The translations under genes and the position numbers were made by a program. Below are positions 7,530 to 17,425 of a stretch of 64,000 nucleotides of DNA, in pieces. Each line of letters opens with the position of its first letter. The first letter of the stretch is position 1. The notes beneath the pieces are model-generated. The model saw only the letters and a list, made by a program, of their open reading frames with translations. It did no database searches and was not told the origin of the DNA. Origin of the DNA: Thereva unica (lineage: Eukaryota > Arthropoda > Insecta > Diptera > Therevidae); contig OX465282.1 in assembly GCA_949987705.1 (NCBI GenBank), forward strand, positions 96,026,070-96,090,069, given 5' to 3'.

Positions 7530-10500
7530 CCGACGTGGAAGGTACATATGTGGCCTTATTCTTTGGTCGTACGCTAACTTAGATTTTTGTTTACTGGCTA
7601 AAAGGTTCTGCCGGGCTATGGAGTAGGTGCGTTGTAACTTGTATTTTAGTAAATGGTAATAGCTTTCGTGGTTATACACTGGATCTGGATCCCTTTTTAG
7701 GTTGGAAGGAACGTCGGGTGAAAATCCGTATAGGCAGTCCATGGGCGTAAGTTTCGTGCCATCATGGACGCTGGTATTGTAAACAAATGCCGCTGTGCGT
7801 AAGTACTGGTCCCATGATTTGGGATTTTGGTCCGTAATACTACGCAAATATTCTACGATCGGTCGATGGGCTCTCTCCAGGGCTCCGTTCGACTGAGGGT
7901 GGTAGGCCGATGTTTGTAACTTCTTAATTATAAGCAGTTTGCATAGTCCTTTAAATAGGTCGCTAAGGAAATTAGTGCCTTGGTCTGTCACTATTTGTTT
8001 CGGGATACCGTAGCGTGTGATTATTTGGTCGAAGACGATTCGGGCTACGGTATCGGCCTCTGCATTCGGCATAGCGTAACAGTCGACTAACTTCGTTAGA
8101 TTATCCTGGAATGTTAAGATATACAGGTTACCCGTGTACGTGGTTTCCAAAGGCCCTACAATATCCAGGTAAACTTTGTCAAACGGTCTCTCGGCTATGT
8201 CAGTGATCACCATCGGCATCTTAATGAGCGGTGTCGCCTTCATTGTCTGACACTTTTTGCATTTCTTTATATACCTTCGAATGTCCGCTAGCATACCTCG
8301 CCACCAGTATTTCTTCCGGATCCTTCCGTACGTTTTAATAACGCCTTGATGACCGCCAAAGGGGGAGTCATGATAGTCTTTTAGGATCGTTGAAATCTCC
8401 TCAGGATTATTTATTACCTCTATCCTGCGCTTAGAGGGAGGTTCCGTTTCTTGGTTTTCTGATGGTGGCCTTTCAGCTTGGCCCGACTGGGTCTGTGGTG
8501 AGGCTGATTGTGGCGTGTCGCCGACTGGTGGTTGTGGACTTACATGACTTGTGTCGCCTTGTGTCTCAACAAAGTAGTTTATATCGGGCTCTTCGGTTGC
8601 CCCTTTAAAATCTGTGAGTGCTGGAGTTCCGAGTTCTTTCGCTCGGCTCCGTGTGACGGCGTTGCATTTCATGTGATCGCTTAAGTGACTTTGGGTTGGG
8701 TTGTCCATGGGTGCATGGACGACAGCTTCTACCATGAAAGTATGATTGTTTGTGTTGTCAGCCTCCTGTGGGATGCGGCTGAGGGCATCGGCGTTGGTAT
8801 TATATTTACCAGGCTTATACTCGATTTTATAATCGAACTCCGAAAGCTTATGGTGAAAGCGTACTAGGCGAGTCGTAGGGTCCTTCACATTAAAGACTCC
8901 TTTTAGCGGTTTGTGGTCGGTGTAGACTGTAAATTTGCGTCCTTGCAGGTAGCACCGAAAATTTTTTACTGCCCATACAATAGCCAGTAACTCCTTTTCT
9001 ATGGTTGAGTAATTTCGTTCGGCCTTGTTTAAAGTCCGGCTGGCGTAAGCTATGGGTTGGTCTTTTCCTACCTCGCCTTGTGAGAGGATAGCCCCTATAG
9101 CTTCACCGCTGGCATCCGTTGTGAGGTTAAATGGTTTTGTAAAATCTGGGTACACCAGCAAGGGGGGTGCGACTAATGAGGCCTTTATACTTTCAAACGC
9201 TTCCTGGCATGAGTCAGTCCAGGAAAATTTTGCTCCCTTTTTAAGAAGATTGGTTATGGGGCGCACCGTTTTCGAAAAACCCGGTATAAACTTCCGGTAA
9301 TAATTGGCTAGCCCTAGGAAAGATTGTACTTGCCGTACCGTGCGGGGCCTGGGGAATTCTTGGACACATGTCGTTTGACTTGGGTCTAAAGGGGCCCCTT
9401 TTTCGGAGCAAATGTGCCCTAAGTATACGACCTCCTTTCTTAAGAACTGACATTTCTCGACCTGTAATTTGAGGTTGTGCTCGCGCAGCTTGTCAAACAC
9501 TTTTCTCAGTTTCTGATTATGATCTACGAGGTTCTTGCCGTAGATGACTATGTCGTCCAGGTATACAAAGCATTCTAGTCCTTGTAGGCCTGTGAGGACA
9601 TAGTTCATTAACCTCTGAAAAGTCGCAGGAGCTCCTTTGAGCCCAAATGGCATTCGCTTAAATTCATAATGTCCGTAATTAGTGCTGAATGCGGTTTTGG
9701 CTCGATCCTTGGGGTCGACCAGGACCTGATGATAGCCGCTGGCTAGATCGAGAGTAGGGAAATAGCGAGAATGACCTAACTGGTCTAAGATATCCTCAAT
9801 ACGGGGTAGGGGGTAGGCGTCGCCGATCGTTTTTTCATTCAATTTACGGAAGTCGACGACGACCCGCCACCTTTTTTCATTATCAGGACCCGCTTTTTTG
9901 GGAACTAGTAGTAAGGGGGAGTTCCACGGGCTTTTGCTGGGCTGGACGATGTCATTTTCCAGCATTTCCTTCATTTGTTCATTTATAATTTGCCTCTGAG
10001 ACTCTGGCAGCCTATACATCTTCTGATTTACAGGGGCTTGGTCCTGCATCAGGGGAATTTCGTGACTTATCGCGGTAGTATAGGTGAGTAGGTCCCCTTT
10101 CAGATGGAAAATATCGTTATATTCATGACATAGTTCCATGATTGATTCTTTCTCTTCAGCACTTAGGCTGCTGTCCAAGTTTAGCTCTTCCTGGAGTTTT
10201 TCTAGGCGGTCAGGACATTCGGTATGACCCTGAATTTCGCTGCCTGCAGGTGCGTGCTGTATATAATGGACCCAGGATACTTTCTCGTTCTTTTTATTCT
10301 TAGTTGCTCGCCCGTTTAGTTTTTTTGGCTTTGCCGGAGGCGAGTTTTTAGTATGTGCTAACTTAGGATTCTGGTTCGAGGACGTGATAGTCCCTTTTGG
10401 TGTTCCACCGTGGTTCCATATGTTTACCAGGTGGTTTAATATGAATACCGCTACGGTGGTCAGAAATGCCATTATTGCCTTGTGGGAAGGCCTTTTAGGT

Positions 10501-11489
10501 TCGTTATTATTCAGGTCCTTGGGTGGATGAGACCTCTCAGGTGTTGGGAAGATTACCTTCTCTATTGGGGTTATTTGAAAATTGTGGGCTGGGATCAGTT
10601 TTAGATCAAGTTTGTTAAGCTCAATCGGGGAGTTGGTGCTATTCAGTATACCTACTGCGACGTTATCTAAGCCCATGGGTAGAATTCCGTTAGATAGGAA
10701 GACTCCGCCGTCTATTTCTTGCGAGAAACAGACCATCTCCTCTTGTAGCCTTAACGGGATCATGACTAGCTTTTGGGTACGTGCTGGCACGCATTGTGGC
10801 GTTTCTAGTTCCACGGTTTTCTGCAATGGTGGAGTTTGGCGTTCTTCGGTTGTCAGCGTGGTTGAGCAGTAAGTATCCTTAATAGGGATCTTGGAGGCAC
10901 TGTGGTTAGCGCACGTAGTCTCTATTGAAGCTTTCCCTGAAGAATGGTTCTCATCGACTGTCCCCTTTAGTTTTGGCTGCTCGTTGACAGTTAGGGGGAC
11001 GCTGAACGCTGTGGGGTTGGTTTCCGTACATGGAAATTCCAACCGTTTGTTTGGTCCTTCCACATTGCAGTTTTTGGAGATAAAATCGTAACCTAACAAT
11101 CCATCGTTTAAGAAGTCCGGCGTGTCGGGTACTACCTGAAAAGTGTTGGGTATTTTGGTTTGGAGGGGGAAATTTCCTTCACAGCTTCCTATTGTTTTGG
11201 TGGTTCCGCATGGCGTCTGCAACGTGCATCTTTTGTTTTTGTCCACATTTGTCCCTTTACGCAGTTTGTTCTTTTTTATTATACTTACCTCGGCACCCGA
11301 GTCCACTAGTAATTGTACCCTGCCGTCGCGACTAATATCTAAAGGTAGCGTTACAAGTGGAATTCGGGCCTTGGGGTGCCGAGTTTTCCCCTTTTTATTT
11401 TTACCTACTATTGTCGAGTTGGGGAGTTCTGACCCGACTGCTGGGCGTTTCCCGAATTTTGGGACTCCCACTTCATCCTTTGATGACAT
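7527..11489 (-). CDS. pol: Errantivirus Pol polyprotein (protease, RT, RNase H, integrase), unit 1
   Basis: The 1,320-residue frame encodes the replication enzymes. Landmarks in order: aspartic protease LVDSGAEV at 61-68; RT with VDFRKLN and the active-site YLDD at 653-656; RNase H TDASG at 791-795; an integrase zinc site (H1040, H1047, C1077, C1080); and the integrase catalytic triad D1109, D1169 and E1205, with 35 residues between the last two. A Pro/Gln/Ser-rich linker precedes the integrase. An odd hydrophobic stretch (about 339-358) lies between protease and RT. The frame is minus-one relative to gag and is entered by frameshifting, so the Met at 11489 is probably not used. The integrase C-terminal domain is displaced into another frame. 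Confidence 0.92.
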   Translation of the reverse strand: MSSKDEVGVPKFGKRPAVGSELPNSTIVGKNKKGKTRHPKARIPLVTLPLDISRDGRVQLLVDSGAEVSIIKKNKLRKGTNVDKNKRCTLQTPCGTTKTIGSCEGNFPLQTKIPNTFQVVPDTPDFLNDGLLGYDFISKNCNVEGPNKRLEFPCTETNPTAFSVPLTVNEQPKLKGTVDENHSSGKASIETTCANHSASKIPIKDTYCSTTLTTEERQTPPLQKTVELETPQCVPARTQKLVMIPLRLQEEMVCFSQEIDGGVFLSNGILPMGLDNVAVGILNSTNSPIELNKLDLKLIPAHNFQITPIEKVIFPTPERSHPPKDLNNNEPKRPSHKAIMAFLTTVAVFILNHLVNIWNHGGTPKGTITSSNQNPKLAHTKNSPPAKPKKLNGRATKNKKNEKVSWVHYIQHAPAGSEIQGHTECPDRLEKLQEELNLDSSLSAEEKESIMELCHEYNDIFHLKGDLLTYTTAISHEIPLMQDQAPVNQKMYRLPESQRQIINEQMKEMLENDIVQPSKSPWNSPLLLVPKKAGPDNEKRWRVVVDFRKLNEKTIGDAYPLPRIEDILDQLGHSRYFPTLDLASGYHQVLVDPKDRAKTAFSTNYGHYEFKRMPFGLKGAPATFQRLMNYVLTGLQGLECFVYLDDIVIYGKNLVDHNQKLRKVFDKLREHNLKLQVEKCQFLRKEVVYLGHICSEKGAPLDPSQTTCVQEFPRPRTVRQVQSFLGLANYYRKFIPGFSKTVRPITNLLKKGAKFSWTDSCQEAFESIKASLVAPPLLVYPDFTKPFNLTTDASGEAIGAILSQGEVGKDQPIAYASRTLNKAERNYSTIEKELLAIVWAVKNFRCYLQGRKFTVYTDHKPLKGVFNVKDPTTRLVRFHHKLSEFDYKIEYKPGKYNTNADALSRIPQEADNTNNHTFMVEAVVHAPMDNPTQSHLSDHMKCNAVTRSRAKELGTPALTDFKGATEEPDINYFVETQGDTSHVSPQPPVGDTPQSASPQTQSGQAERPPSENQETEPPSKRRIEVINNPEEISTILKDYHDSPFGGHQGVIKTYGRIRKKYWWRGMLADIRRYIKKCKKCQTMKATPLIKMPMVITDIAERPFDKVYLDIVGPLETTYTGNLYILTFQDNLTKLVDCYAMPNAEADTVARIVFDQIITRYGIPKQIVTDQGTNFLSDLFKGLCKLLIIKKLQTSAYHPQSNGALERAHRPIVEYLRSITDQNPKSWDQYLRTAAFVYNTSVHDGTKLTPMDCLYGFSPDVPSNLKRDPDPVYNHESYYHLLKYKLQRTYSIARQNLLASKQKSKLAYDQRIRPHMYLPRR

Positions 11490-12757
11490 TCGCTCACCGT
11501 GTGGCCCCGTCTGTTACAGAAGTCACATTTTTGGGTGAAGTTATATACTCGGCGCGTGCTAGAGTTGTTGGAAGCCTGGTTTTCTTCATTTCTTTGGGGA
11601 GTATTTCTAGAATGAGGGTTCGGGTGCTGGGTGTTATTCGGGGGCGGCGTATATCTGTTACTGGGGCGTTGTATATATTGATTACTGTTTCTCAGTCGCC
11701 GACAGTCCCGAATATCGTGATTATATTCCTGGCAGTGAGTACAGAAAGGGGTATTTTTTCGCGTTAGGCACTCGCTATAAGTATGTCCCTTCCTGCGGCA
11801 GAAATTGCAGATCACAGCCGCTGTTGTCGTCCTTGGTCTGTTGGGTGGCATGTTTTGTGGTTGGTGCCAGCCTTTAGGGGGCGATTGTGTGCCCTGTGGG
11901 TAACTCGTGACCATTGGAGTCGGTTTATCATAAGTGGGCGTTTGTGTTGGTGTGTTCCAGCCAGGTGGATATACGGTGGACCCACTGTTTCTGTTCGGAA
12001 GTTGGGTTATCGTATTATATACCCCATACTGAGGCGTGGGGTTGGCGGCTGGCGGTGAGAGGTTTGTGGTATTTTGTGGCGGGTAATATGCGGCATTCTG
12101 AACCGGATTGATTGTGGGGTTTTGGTTACTCAGGGGCGTGATGTCAGGGTATATGGTAGCAGTGGCACTGGGCTGTAGGTTTAGGACAGTTTGTTGTAGG
12201 CGCTCCATGTCTAGAGCCTTTTGAACTAGGTTGTCCAGGGTTTCTTCTCCTACGGTTAGGAGGTACTGACAGAGGTGGGGGTTGGTGACCCCACTCCGTA
12301 AGGCATTTTTGGCAAAGTCTTCCAACTGAGCTTGAACTGCTGGTGCTGCTAATGCACCATATTTGGTGTATGCTGCTTCCTTACAAACTTGCAGCATTCC
12401 TTTGATTCTGGCCGTGAAGGCAATAAGGGTCTCCAAGGGGTATTGCCTGGTGGTGATCAATTTATTGACCACCTCCTGGTAAGTTTCTCGCGGTAAATAC
12501 GTCTGATTTAACAGTTTTTCGGCGTCCTCAAAGGTTGCCGGCTGTGTAGACGCTATGAGTTGGTACGCCTCGCCGCGTAACCTGGTAGGGTATATTTGGA
12601 GGAACGCAGGTTTATCCTGTTCACTGAGACACTGGATGGCCCTTTTGCAGCAACCTATAAAGGTTTGTAGCTCGATAACTACATTGGGGGACTGTCCACC
12701 AGAGAATATAGGGACTAACTCCGAGGTTAGCCTTGCTACTCTGGTGAAATCCGCCAT
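11408..12757 (-). CDS. gag: Errantivirus Gag, unit 1
   Basis: Gag is the structural polyprotein that assembles the particle and packages RNA. I start it at the ATG of MADFTRVARL (449 residues). The frame is open upstream to about 12930 but without an ATG there. The N-terminal two thirds is a helical capsid-like region, then a Pro/Asn/Gln-rich linker. Three CCHC zinc knuckles follow: CNFCRRKGHTYSEC, CTHCQEYNHDIRDC and CDFCNRRGHTVSEC. Gypsy-group Gags often have fewer knuckles, so three is notable. The C-terminus overlaps pol, with the slippery site about 15 codons before the stop. Confidence 0.9.
   Translation of the reverse strand: MADFTRVARLTSELVPIFSGGQSPNVVIELQTFIGCCKRAIQCLSEQDKPAFLQIYPTRLRGEAYQLIASTQPATFEDAEKLLNQTYLPRETYQEVVNKLITTRQYPLETLIAFTARIKGMLQVCKEAAYTKYGALAAPAVQAQLEDFAKNALRSGVTNPHLCQYLLTVGEETLDNLVQKALDMERLQQTVLNLQPSATATIYPDITPLSNQNPTINPVQNAAYYPPQNTTNLSPPAANPTPQYGVYNTITQLPNRNSGSTVYPPGWNTPTQTPTYDKPTPMVTSYPQGTQSPPKGWHQPQNMPPNRPRTTTAAVICNFCRRKGHTYSECLTRKNTPFCTHCQEYNHDIRDCRRLRNSNQYIQRPSNRYTPPPNNTQHPNPHSRNTPQRNEENQASNNSSTRRVYNFTQKCDFCNRRGHTVSECHQRMKWESQNSGNAQQSGQNSPTRQ
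11447..11453 (-). promoter_or_regulatory. Minus-one ribosomal frameshift site GGGAAAC, gag-pol unit 1
   Basis: On the minus strand GGGAAAC reads G GGA AAC in the gag frame (SGN codons), which is exactly the X XXY YYZ phasing of retroviral slippery sites. After a minus-one slip the reading continues as GKRPAVGSE in pol. The gag-pol overlap is 82 nt. A stimulatory RNA structure just downstream was not worked out. Confidence 0.85.
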
Positions 12758-12875
12758 ATTTAAAAATTTATTGTACTTGGGTTCGTGATCGTCTAGTATC
12801 AGCTCCTGGTCGGAGTCTGAGAGAGATACGCTCACCCAATTTAGCAATACCTCACCCCCACTACTTTCTAGGACA

Positions 12876-13370
12876 CTACCTGGTGAATCTTCTTCTTTTG
12901 AACTTTGGTTGTGGTTTATATTTTTTACTCTCTAATGATTCAAGGCTTGGGAACCCCTTAAAATTCTTGATCTCTTGGGCGAATCTTGTAGTCGCTTCCT
13001 GGAATTTACTTATTTGGGCGAGTCTTTGCTCGCGACTTTTTTTTAATTCACGGTCAAGCCCTTCGCATTGAAAGATCGAGAATTTCTGGTCTTCCCTTGC
13101 CTTACTATACAATTGCTTCAAATAATTTTGCAAACTTACTTGGCTAATTTCGGGTAAGAGTCTTCCGCTTCGGAGTCTTCTTGGTGATAAGGGGGTGTTG
13201 ATTGATGTAGGGGTAGCAAGCGCTGCACATAGATGGTGTGAAGTCGTTGGTACTGCAAATGGCGTTGAGGTGGCTGAAGATCCGTCTTGTCTAACAGCTG
13301 GTGATTCGGGGTCGCTGGTTATTTCGTCCTGCTGTTGGTTTTGGTCCTGATGTGGATTAGTGGACATCAA
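12876..13370 (-). CDS. Upstream ORF of 164 residues, unit 1
   Basis: The open frame begins at an ATG pair (MMSTN) about 230 nt after the primer site and ends just before gag. It starts with a polar Gln/Ser/Thr-rich region, then TPLSPRRLRSGRLLPE, a charged coiled-coil-like helix (about 85-140) and a basic tail (KFKRRRFTR). It overlaps the upstream-open gag frame by about 55 nt and is read one base out of frame with it. It could be an accessory protein, or a Gag N-terminal extension joined by frameshifting or splicing. I recognise no family with certainty. It is identical in both units. Confidence 0.6.
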   Translation of the reverse strand: MMSTNPHQDQNQQQDEITSDPESPAVRQDGSSATSTPFAVPTTSHHLCAALATPTSINTPLSPRRLRSGRLLPEISQVSLQNYLKQLYSKAREDQKFSIFQCEGLDRELKKSREQRLAQISKFQEATTRFAQEIKNFKGFPSLESLESKKYKPQPKFKRRRFTR

Positions 13371-13602
13371 TTATGGGCAGGGATGAAGCCCGCGAAAGTC
13401 CCACGAAGATACTAATTGGGGGGTGTGTGCGTGTCCACCTGGAACAGAGGCACTTTTGAAGTACACCCCCGAGCGATGGTTCTTGTAGGATCTGAGACGT
13501 TAGCGACAGTTAACTTGGCTCCCAGAAGCCCGGCTCGGCTTTGGGTTTAAGGGTGTTGGTGCCGTACCCAGCACTTGTTAACTTTTCTCTAAACTAACCC
13601 AG
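13371..13602. other. 5' leader of unit 1
   Basis: This is the untranslated leader between the primer site and the first ORF. It is less AT-rich than the LTR. In gypsy-type elements it carries packaging and splice-donor signals; none could be assigned here. The same stretch recurs at 23267-23498. Confidence 0.6.
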
Positions 13603-13620
13603 ATCCTACCAGCTGCGCCA
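13603..13620 (-). other. tRNA primer-binding site, unit 1
   Basis: One base inside the LTR edge, the minus strand reads TGGCGCAGCTGGTAGGAT, complementary to the 3' end of a tRNA ending in CCA. It closely resembles the serine-tRNA sites of 17.6 and 297 (TGGCGCAGTCGGTAGGA). The exact tRNA is not proven. Confidence 0.8.
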
Positions 13621-13621
13621 G

Positions 13622-14545
13622 TGTAATATATTTTGTTCTTTATATATATTTATTTGAGTATAACTTGCATGAGGACGTTCATCGGGTATTATGGTTTATT
13701 TAGTTTCTCCGGAATCCAACAATTTTTGCAATATGGTTTTCACAATGTTTATATTCTCTGTCGAATTTTTTAATAAAACTCCACAATTCTTTTCTTCAAT
13801 TTATAATTTATCCACAATACTTTTCTTCAATTTATAAAACCAGTCCACAATTCTTTTCTTCAATTTATAAAACTAATCCACAATTCTTTTCTTCAATTTA
13901 TAATTTATAGGAAAATCCCGAACACCGCCGCCCGTTGTAACCGCCACGTTCAAAAATAGCACCTTTCCGGTTCGCGATTAAAAACCAACTCTGAGTTTTC
14001 CAGAAAAATTACTTTTTCTTACAAACTCAAAAACTCGCCATTTTCACAAAATCGCTCTCCATTCAAGAAAAACTGCGGATTTGGCAGTTCTCACGGGCGA
14101 CTTTGACCTTCAATTTATTTAATTTTTGTTCGCACGTTAAGTGCCTATTTAGCGTTTCTCACACCTGAAGCGAGCGCGCAAATTATCTTATCAGACAAAA
14201 GGAGTCATATTACCGGCACCGATTCGTCGTTCCCGTGTAGGGAAAATGTGCATGGTTGTAATAAACCGGTGCAATATGAGTTTTGGGATTTAATTTAAGT
14301 TTTGGACGTTTAATTTATTAAACTTGAACTTTTTGTTGGACCTTGAAAATGTTTGAGGAACGTGATTTTATTATTTAGGATTTGGGTTTTTTTTTAAATC
14401 TAATTTATTTTCCTTAGACTTTCTGCTCAACCTTGAAAATGGTTGAACAATGGGAAATGTACTTAGTTAGGCACAAAGGGCTAATTTTGGCTTTTATACA
14501 TATTTCCTTTATTGTAGTTTTTCGGCCTATTTTCAATACATAACA
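13622..14545 (-). repeat. LTR 2 (shared middle LTR)
   Basis: It serves as the 5' LTR of unit 1 and the 3' LTR of unit 2. It matches LTR 3 at the two sites where LTR 1 differs. No target duplication is seen at either side; it abuts the primer site of unit 1 and the polypurine tract of unit 2. Confidence 0.92.
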
Positions 14546-14594
14546 TTCCTTCCCCCTTGGAGCAAGAGAATCGCTACGAAGTAAGGCGATTCTC
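14546..14594 (-). other. Polypurine tract and adjacent stem-loop, unit 2
   Basis: The polypurine tract is at 14546-14560 and the 9-bp stem-loop arms are at 14566-14574 and 14586-14594, identical to unit 1. Confidence 0.8.
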
Positions 14595-15249
14595 GTACTC
14601 GAGGATTGAGGGGGTGGCCGTTGAAGAGTATACTTAAAGGGTGATAGCCACTAACATAGTGGTGTTAGCTAATAGGCATAGCTAAAGAAGAAGTGTAAAA
14701 ATTCCTCACTCGAGCCAAAAATGTCTTGTTACGCGAATACCGATTATATATGTATTTTGGAAGGAGCGTTTTGTGCTAATTAAATTTTGTTATTGGTATT
14801 TTTGTTTTGTATAACATTATTATTATTATTTTTTGTTTTGAACCATATTAGGCCTTTTTTTTGTTTCAATCGTACCCTTTCGCCAAGCAAATAAAGCATT
14901 GTGGATTTGTGGAATTTGGTTTGCTTTAATATACTACTTAAATTTCTACTACTTTCATTTTCATTGACTTTGAAATAATGCTGTTTATTTAGATTATTTA
15001 TGAAATTCTCTCTTTTTCTTCTTTCTACATTTTCCTTACATCTAATTTTTCTTAGTTTATTATGTTTTGGTAAGTTTTGTTTATTTTATTGTTATATTTT
15101 GTTTTATTGGAAATTTAACTTACATATTTCCTCTTAATTAACGTAATCATATTATTTTACCTTATTATTTATGTTTTTCTTCTTAGTTTATTATTATATA
15201 TTTTTCTCTCTTTTTTTTTTATATTGTGGAATTCGTTTTAACTTTGCTA

Positions 15250-17112
15250 TTAAGCTCTTTCACCTACTAATTGAACGGCCCTAGGTAGTGTCATGGAGCG
15301 AGTTCGGGGTCTTCTAGACAGACTTGGGGTAATGCACCGGGGTTGTGCGGCTTCCTGCCGGTCCTCCGTTTCCGTTTGTACAGTGGTTTTTCCCCCAAAG
15401 ATTTTTTGCGTTACCTTCGATATCCGGAACAGTGCGTACAATATGAGTAGGATGAGGATCAGGCGACTGAGCGATATTGAGGTCAGCGACCATTGGTAGT
15501 GTTTTGGGTGCTGCCTATTTTGCTCCAGCTGATTCAATTGATTTAATATTTTATCCAATGGCACCGTACTTTCGTGCCATGAGTCAAATGCTCCCCGTTC
15601 CAGCACTAGCTGCGTCGAATTATGGATTCCATGGGATTCTATCGCGGATAGGGTGCTGCCGTTGAGACCTGCTAGTTTGGGGTTGCCCAACGGGAAGTAG
15701 TGGGGTTGTACTAATGATAGGGGTCGCCCTATGGTCCCTTGGTGGTATAAGGTGTGTTCCTGGATCTGAAGTTTACATGGCTGGATTAGAGTTAGGATAC
15801 CCAGCTGTTCGGTTCTTACTATTGCCAACTGATTTTCGCACGTTATGTGTATGGCTTGAGGGTTGGTAAAAGAGAATAACCATGTATTAGGCCTATCCAT
15901 TCTAATTAGTAAATTTTTCGGGGGTATTTGGACTCTTAGTGGGCATTCGACTTTTTCCCCCAGCGGGTTTAGTAGCATTTTCACGGTGCAGTCTTTCGTG
16001 AGGCCGGCTTGGGACAGTGGTGTGTTTAGTTCGCCTATGTAGGTGGACCCGTTTAGCTTATCCGTTATTTTAGCGAAGGAGTGTGTATTCTGGTGATTGA
16101 GCAGCGTGTACACTTGAGTGGGGTAATGTATGGCTATGTGTGAGTGACCAACGTCCGGTACTACCGAAGGTCCTTTTCCGGTGTGAACCGGGTAGGGCCA
16201 TATTTTGAAGTAACGTAGTTTGGGCAAATTGAAAATGGGTAAACTGATTCTGATTACCAATTTGTTCTGCAGCAGATGTGAATCCGTCTTGGCTATTTTA
16301 TATATTATCGGGAGGCACCTTCCGCATGAGTTTGTAGTCCGCTTGAGGATATCGGTTAAGGTGCGGGGCGAGACGAGTAGTGGGTGTACTTGATTATTTT
16401 TTGCTGCCACTATTACGTCCATTAACGTCTGCTGTCTTGACTCTATTTCGATGACCAGTAGAAGAATGTTTGCTGTTATATCTTGTCTCAGCTGCAGTTT
16501 CTTGGTTTGTTCCGATATGGTTTGCATTTCGTTGATCTGATATGCAATTTGCTGTTGTCTGTCCATCAGTGCGGATAATGGCTTTTGCAGTTCTCTCAGG
16601 GTTGTATTCACCACACTAATTTGTTGCTTCTCGAGTTCTAGGAGTGTGGTTTGCCCGTTTTCCAATTCACTTAGTCTGCTGTATACTTCTTCCTCGTTTT
16701 GATGGTCCATCGTCCCGAATATATAATGCAGTCCCGCCCCTATTCCGTCGAAGAGAGACCGTTTCTGCCGATGTGGGCCAATTAGGTCACGTATTACCCC
16801 AGTACGTCTTTTAATAGTTTCAATTACAGAATGGATATGTCGCTGTTGTGTTTGGCATATTTCTTGCGTCTCATTTTCTCCCTTGCATAACCTCATTATT
16901 AAGTATTCCGCATGTTCAGCCACGCTCGTTTGATTGTCTATTTCGCTCAGATCGATTTCGGTAAAGATATTCCAATACTGGTGGTATAGCCATAGTTCTC
17001 CTATTTCCTCAAAGACTATACCTGTCTGGTTGAGAGGGTTAATTATGTAGGGGGGTCCGTTTGGCTGACCGGCGACGACTGCTAGTGTCAGTAGGAGCGT
17101 TATCAATTTCAT
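15250..17112 (-). CDS. env: Errantivirus Env, unit 2
   Basis: The 620-residue protein is identical to that of unit 1: signal peptide, RQKR cleavage site at 115-118, C-terminal membrane anchor. The splice acceptor lies at 17125-17126, before the start codon. Confidence 0.9.
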   Translation of the reverse strand: MKLITLLLTLAVVAGQPNGPPYIINPLNQTGIVFEEIGELWLYHQYWNIFTEIDLSEIDNQTSVAEHAEYLIMRLCKGENETQEICQTQQRHIHSVIETIKRRTGVIRDLIGPHRQKRSLFDGIGAGLHYIFGTMDHQNEEEVYSRLSELENGQTTLLELEKQQISVVNTTLRELQKPLSALMDRQQQIAYQINEMQTISEQTKKLQLRQDITANILLLVIEIESRQQTLMDVIVAAKNNQVHPLLVSPRTLTDILKRTTNSCGRCLPIIYKIAKTDSHLLQNKLVIRISLPIFNLPKLRYFKIWPYPVHTGKGPSVVPDVGHSHIAIHYPTQVYTLLNHQNTHSFAKITDKLNGSTYIGELNTPLSQAGLTKDCTVKMLLNPLGEKVECPLRVQIPPKNLLIRMDRPNTWLFSFTNPQAIHITCENQLAIVRTEQLGILTLIQPCKLQIQEHTLYHQGTIGRPLSLVQPHYFPLGNPKLAGLNGSTLSAIESHGIHNSTQLVLERGAFDSWHESTVPLDKILNQLNQLEQNRQHPKHYQWSLTSISLSRLILILLILYALFRISKVTQKIFGGKTTVQTETEDRQEAAQPRCITPSLSRRPRTRSMTLPRAVQLVGERA

Positions 17113-17259
17113 GGTGGCGGGGTTCTAAAAAAGGAGGTATTGTTAGAATTGTTATCGTTGATAACTCTGTAGAGGGGCTCGGTTCGCCAACGTGGGTGGT
17201 TTGTATCGGGGTTTTGGATTTCTTTAATGGTACTAGAGTGTCGGTGGGGCTAGGACGAT

Positions 17260-17425
17260 TTATTCGTAGAAAAGCTTTAGGCGGTTATTATGCACCGTAG
17301 TTTGTCTGTTCCCGAGTTTGACAGTGGTGTTCACCGGGCCGGGGATGGCTATTACCGAGAATGGTCCTTTCCAGATGGGGGCCAGTTTGCCTTTTCGGTT
17401 TTCGCTTTTTATTAGGACTCGGTCA
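17260..17425 (-). pseudogene. Integrase C-terminal segment in a shifted frame, unit 2
   Basis: The segment and frame break are the same as in unit 1 (GPF module out of frame with pol). The defect therefore predates, or was copied by, the tandem duplication. Confidence 0.7.

Noticed and set aside
11143..11767. Plus-strand ORFs opposite pol and gag
   Set aside because: They are shadows of strongly supported minus-strand retroviral genes.
13622..14545. Middle LTR as a solo LTR between two separate insertions
   Set aside because: No target duplication flanks it; it joins a primer site directly to a polypurine tract.
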